Source: Megalonaias nervosa
Taxonomy: Eukaryota > Mollusca > Bivalvia > Unionida > Unionidae
Direction: 5' to 3'
DNA length: 64,000 nucleotides
NCBI GenBank assembly: GCA_016617855.1
Contig: JAECUM010004953.1
Coordinates: forward strand, 57,630 to 121,629
The notes below the pieces were generated by a model that made no database searches, was not told the DNA's origin, and worked only from the letters and a program-made list of their open reading frames with translations. Below are positions 63,818-64,000 of this stretch, piece by piece. How positions within the stretch are numbered: position 1 is the first letter of the stretch; each line of letters begins with the position of its first letter. The translations under genes were made by a program, and so were the position numbers.

Positions 63818-64000
63818 TCTGGCTCTTTATATAAGTATTCTAACTTGTCAGTCCAGAATCACGGAACCTATTCGCTCTCAGTAATTTCGTCTGACATAAA
63901 ATATATACTTTTTATTACACAAATCTGCAATTAGAATCATAGGCACGATGAAGCTGGTATATCCAATAATCCTGCAACTGTTGCTAGGCTTATTAGCACA
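63818..64000 (-). promoter_or_regulatory. MAN2A 5' UTR / promoter-proximal region
   Basis: 183 bases upstream of the start codon. No CpG-rich core or convincing TATA box in a usable position; the transcription start cannot be placed. Confidence 0.35.

Noticed and set aside
63821..63832. TATATAA-like sequence as MAN2A TATA box
   Set aside because: It lies only a few bases upstream of the start codon, so a start 25-30 bases downstream would fall inside the coding sequence.

Overview
The window is nuclear DNA from an animal, most likely a bivalve or other mollusc. It is AT-rich, its single host gene has many small GT-AG exons in large introns, and most of the rest is dispersed repeats. The mollusc assignment is inferred from the repeats: tRNA-headed SINEs with a (CAA)n tail, an I/Nimb-type LINE, DIRS elements, and arrays of c. 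130-150 bp units carrying a 'gaccttgacctttgacc'-type core. No species can be named from the sequence alone.

One host gene runs right to left through the whole window on the minus strand: Golgi alpha-mannosidase II (MAN2A; class II, GH38). Fourteen coding exons can be placed, from the start codon at 63817 to the end of exon 14 at 735. All have GT-AG boundaries and compatible phases. They give 718 residues in frame: a type II membrane anchor, a coiled-coil stem and the whole GH38 catalytic part. The active-site residues are all present: two Zn ligands in HSHND, the nucleophile in AIDPFGHS, the acid/base in GDDFR, and the Zn-binding HHD. The remaining third or so of the protein lies beyond the left edge.

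From left to right the introns hold the following. Intron 13 (901-12982) carries a foldback repeat, a 1.4 kb TIR transposon nested in a tandem repeat, and a 6.6 kb Ty3/gypsy element with both LTRs. That element has integrase upstream of reverse transcriptase, as in the Gmr1 group. Introns 9-10 hold SINEs, long AT microsatellites and c. 150 bp unit arrays. Intron 8 holds a solo LTR with target duplication and a SINE. Intron 7 holds at least two decayed DIRS ends, a 22 bp minisatellite, two SINEs and a 1.1 kb hAT-like element. Intron 6 holds a tandem duplication and a second decayed solo LTR. Intron 5 is mostly a nearly complete but decayed DIRS element with its inverted terminal repeats and internal complementary region. 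Intron 3 is mostly a degenerate LINE with gag, endonuclease, RT and RNase H, and also holds a 159 bp hAT MITE with a perfect 8 bp target duplication. Introns 1 and 2 hold a 404 bp TIR element, minisatellites, a SINE and more unit arrays.

No second host gene, rRNA, functional tRNA, CRISPR array or bacterial-type feature was found. All mobile elements look inactivated by stops, frameshifts or internal loss. They do not interrupt any placed exon.
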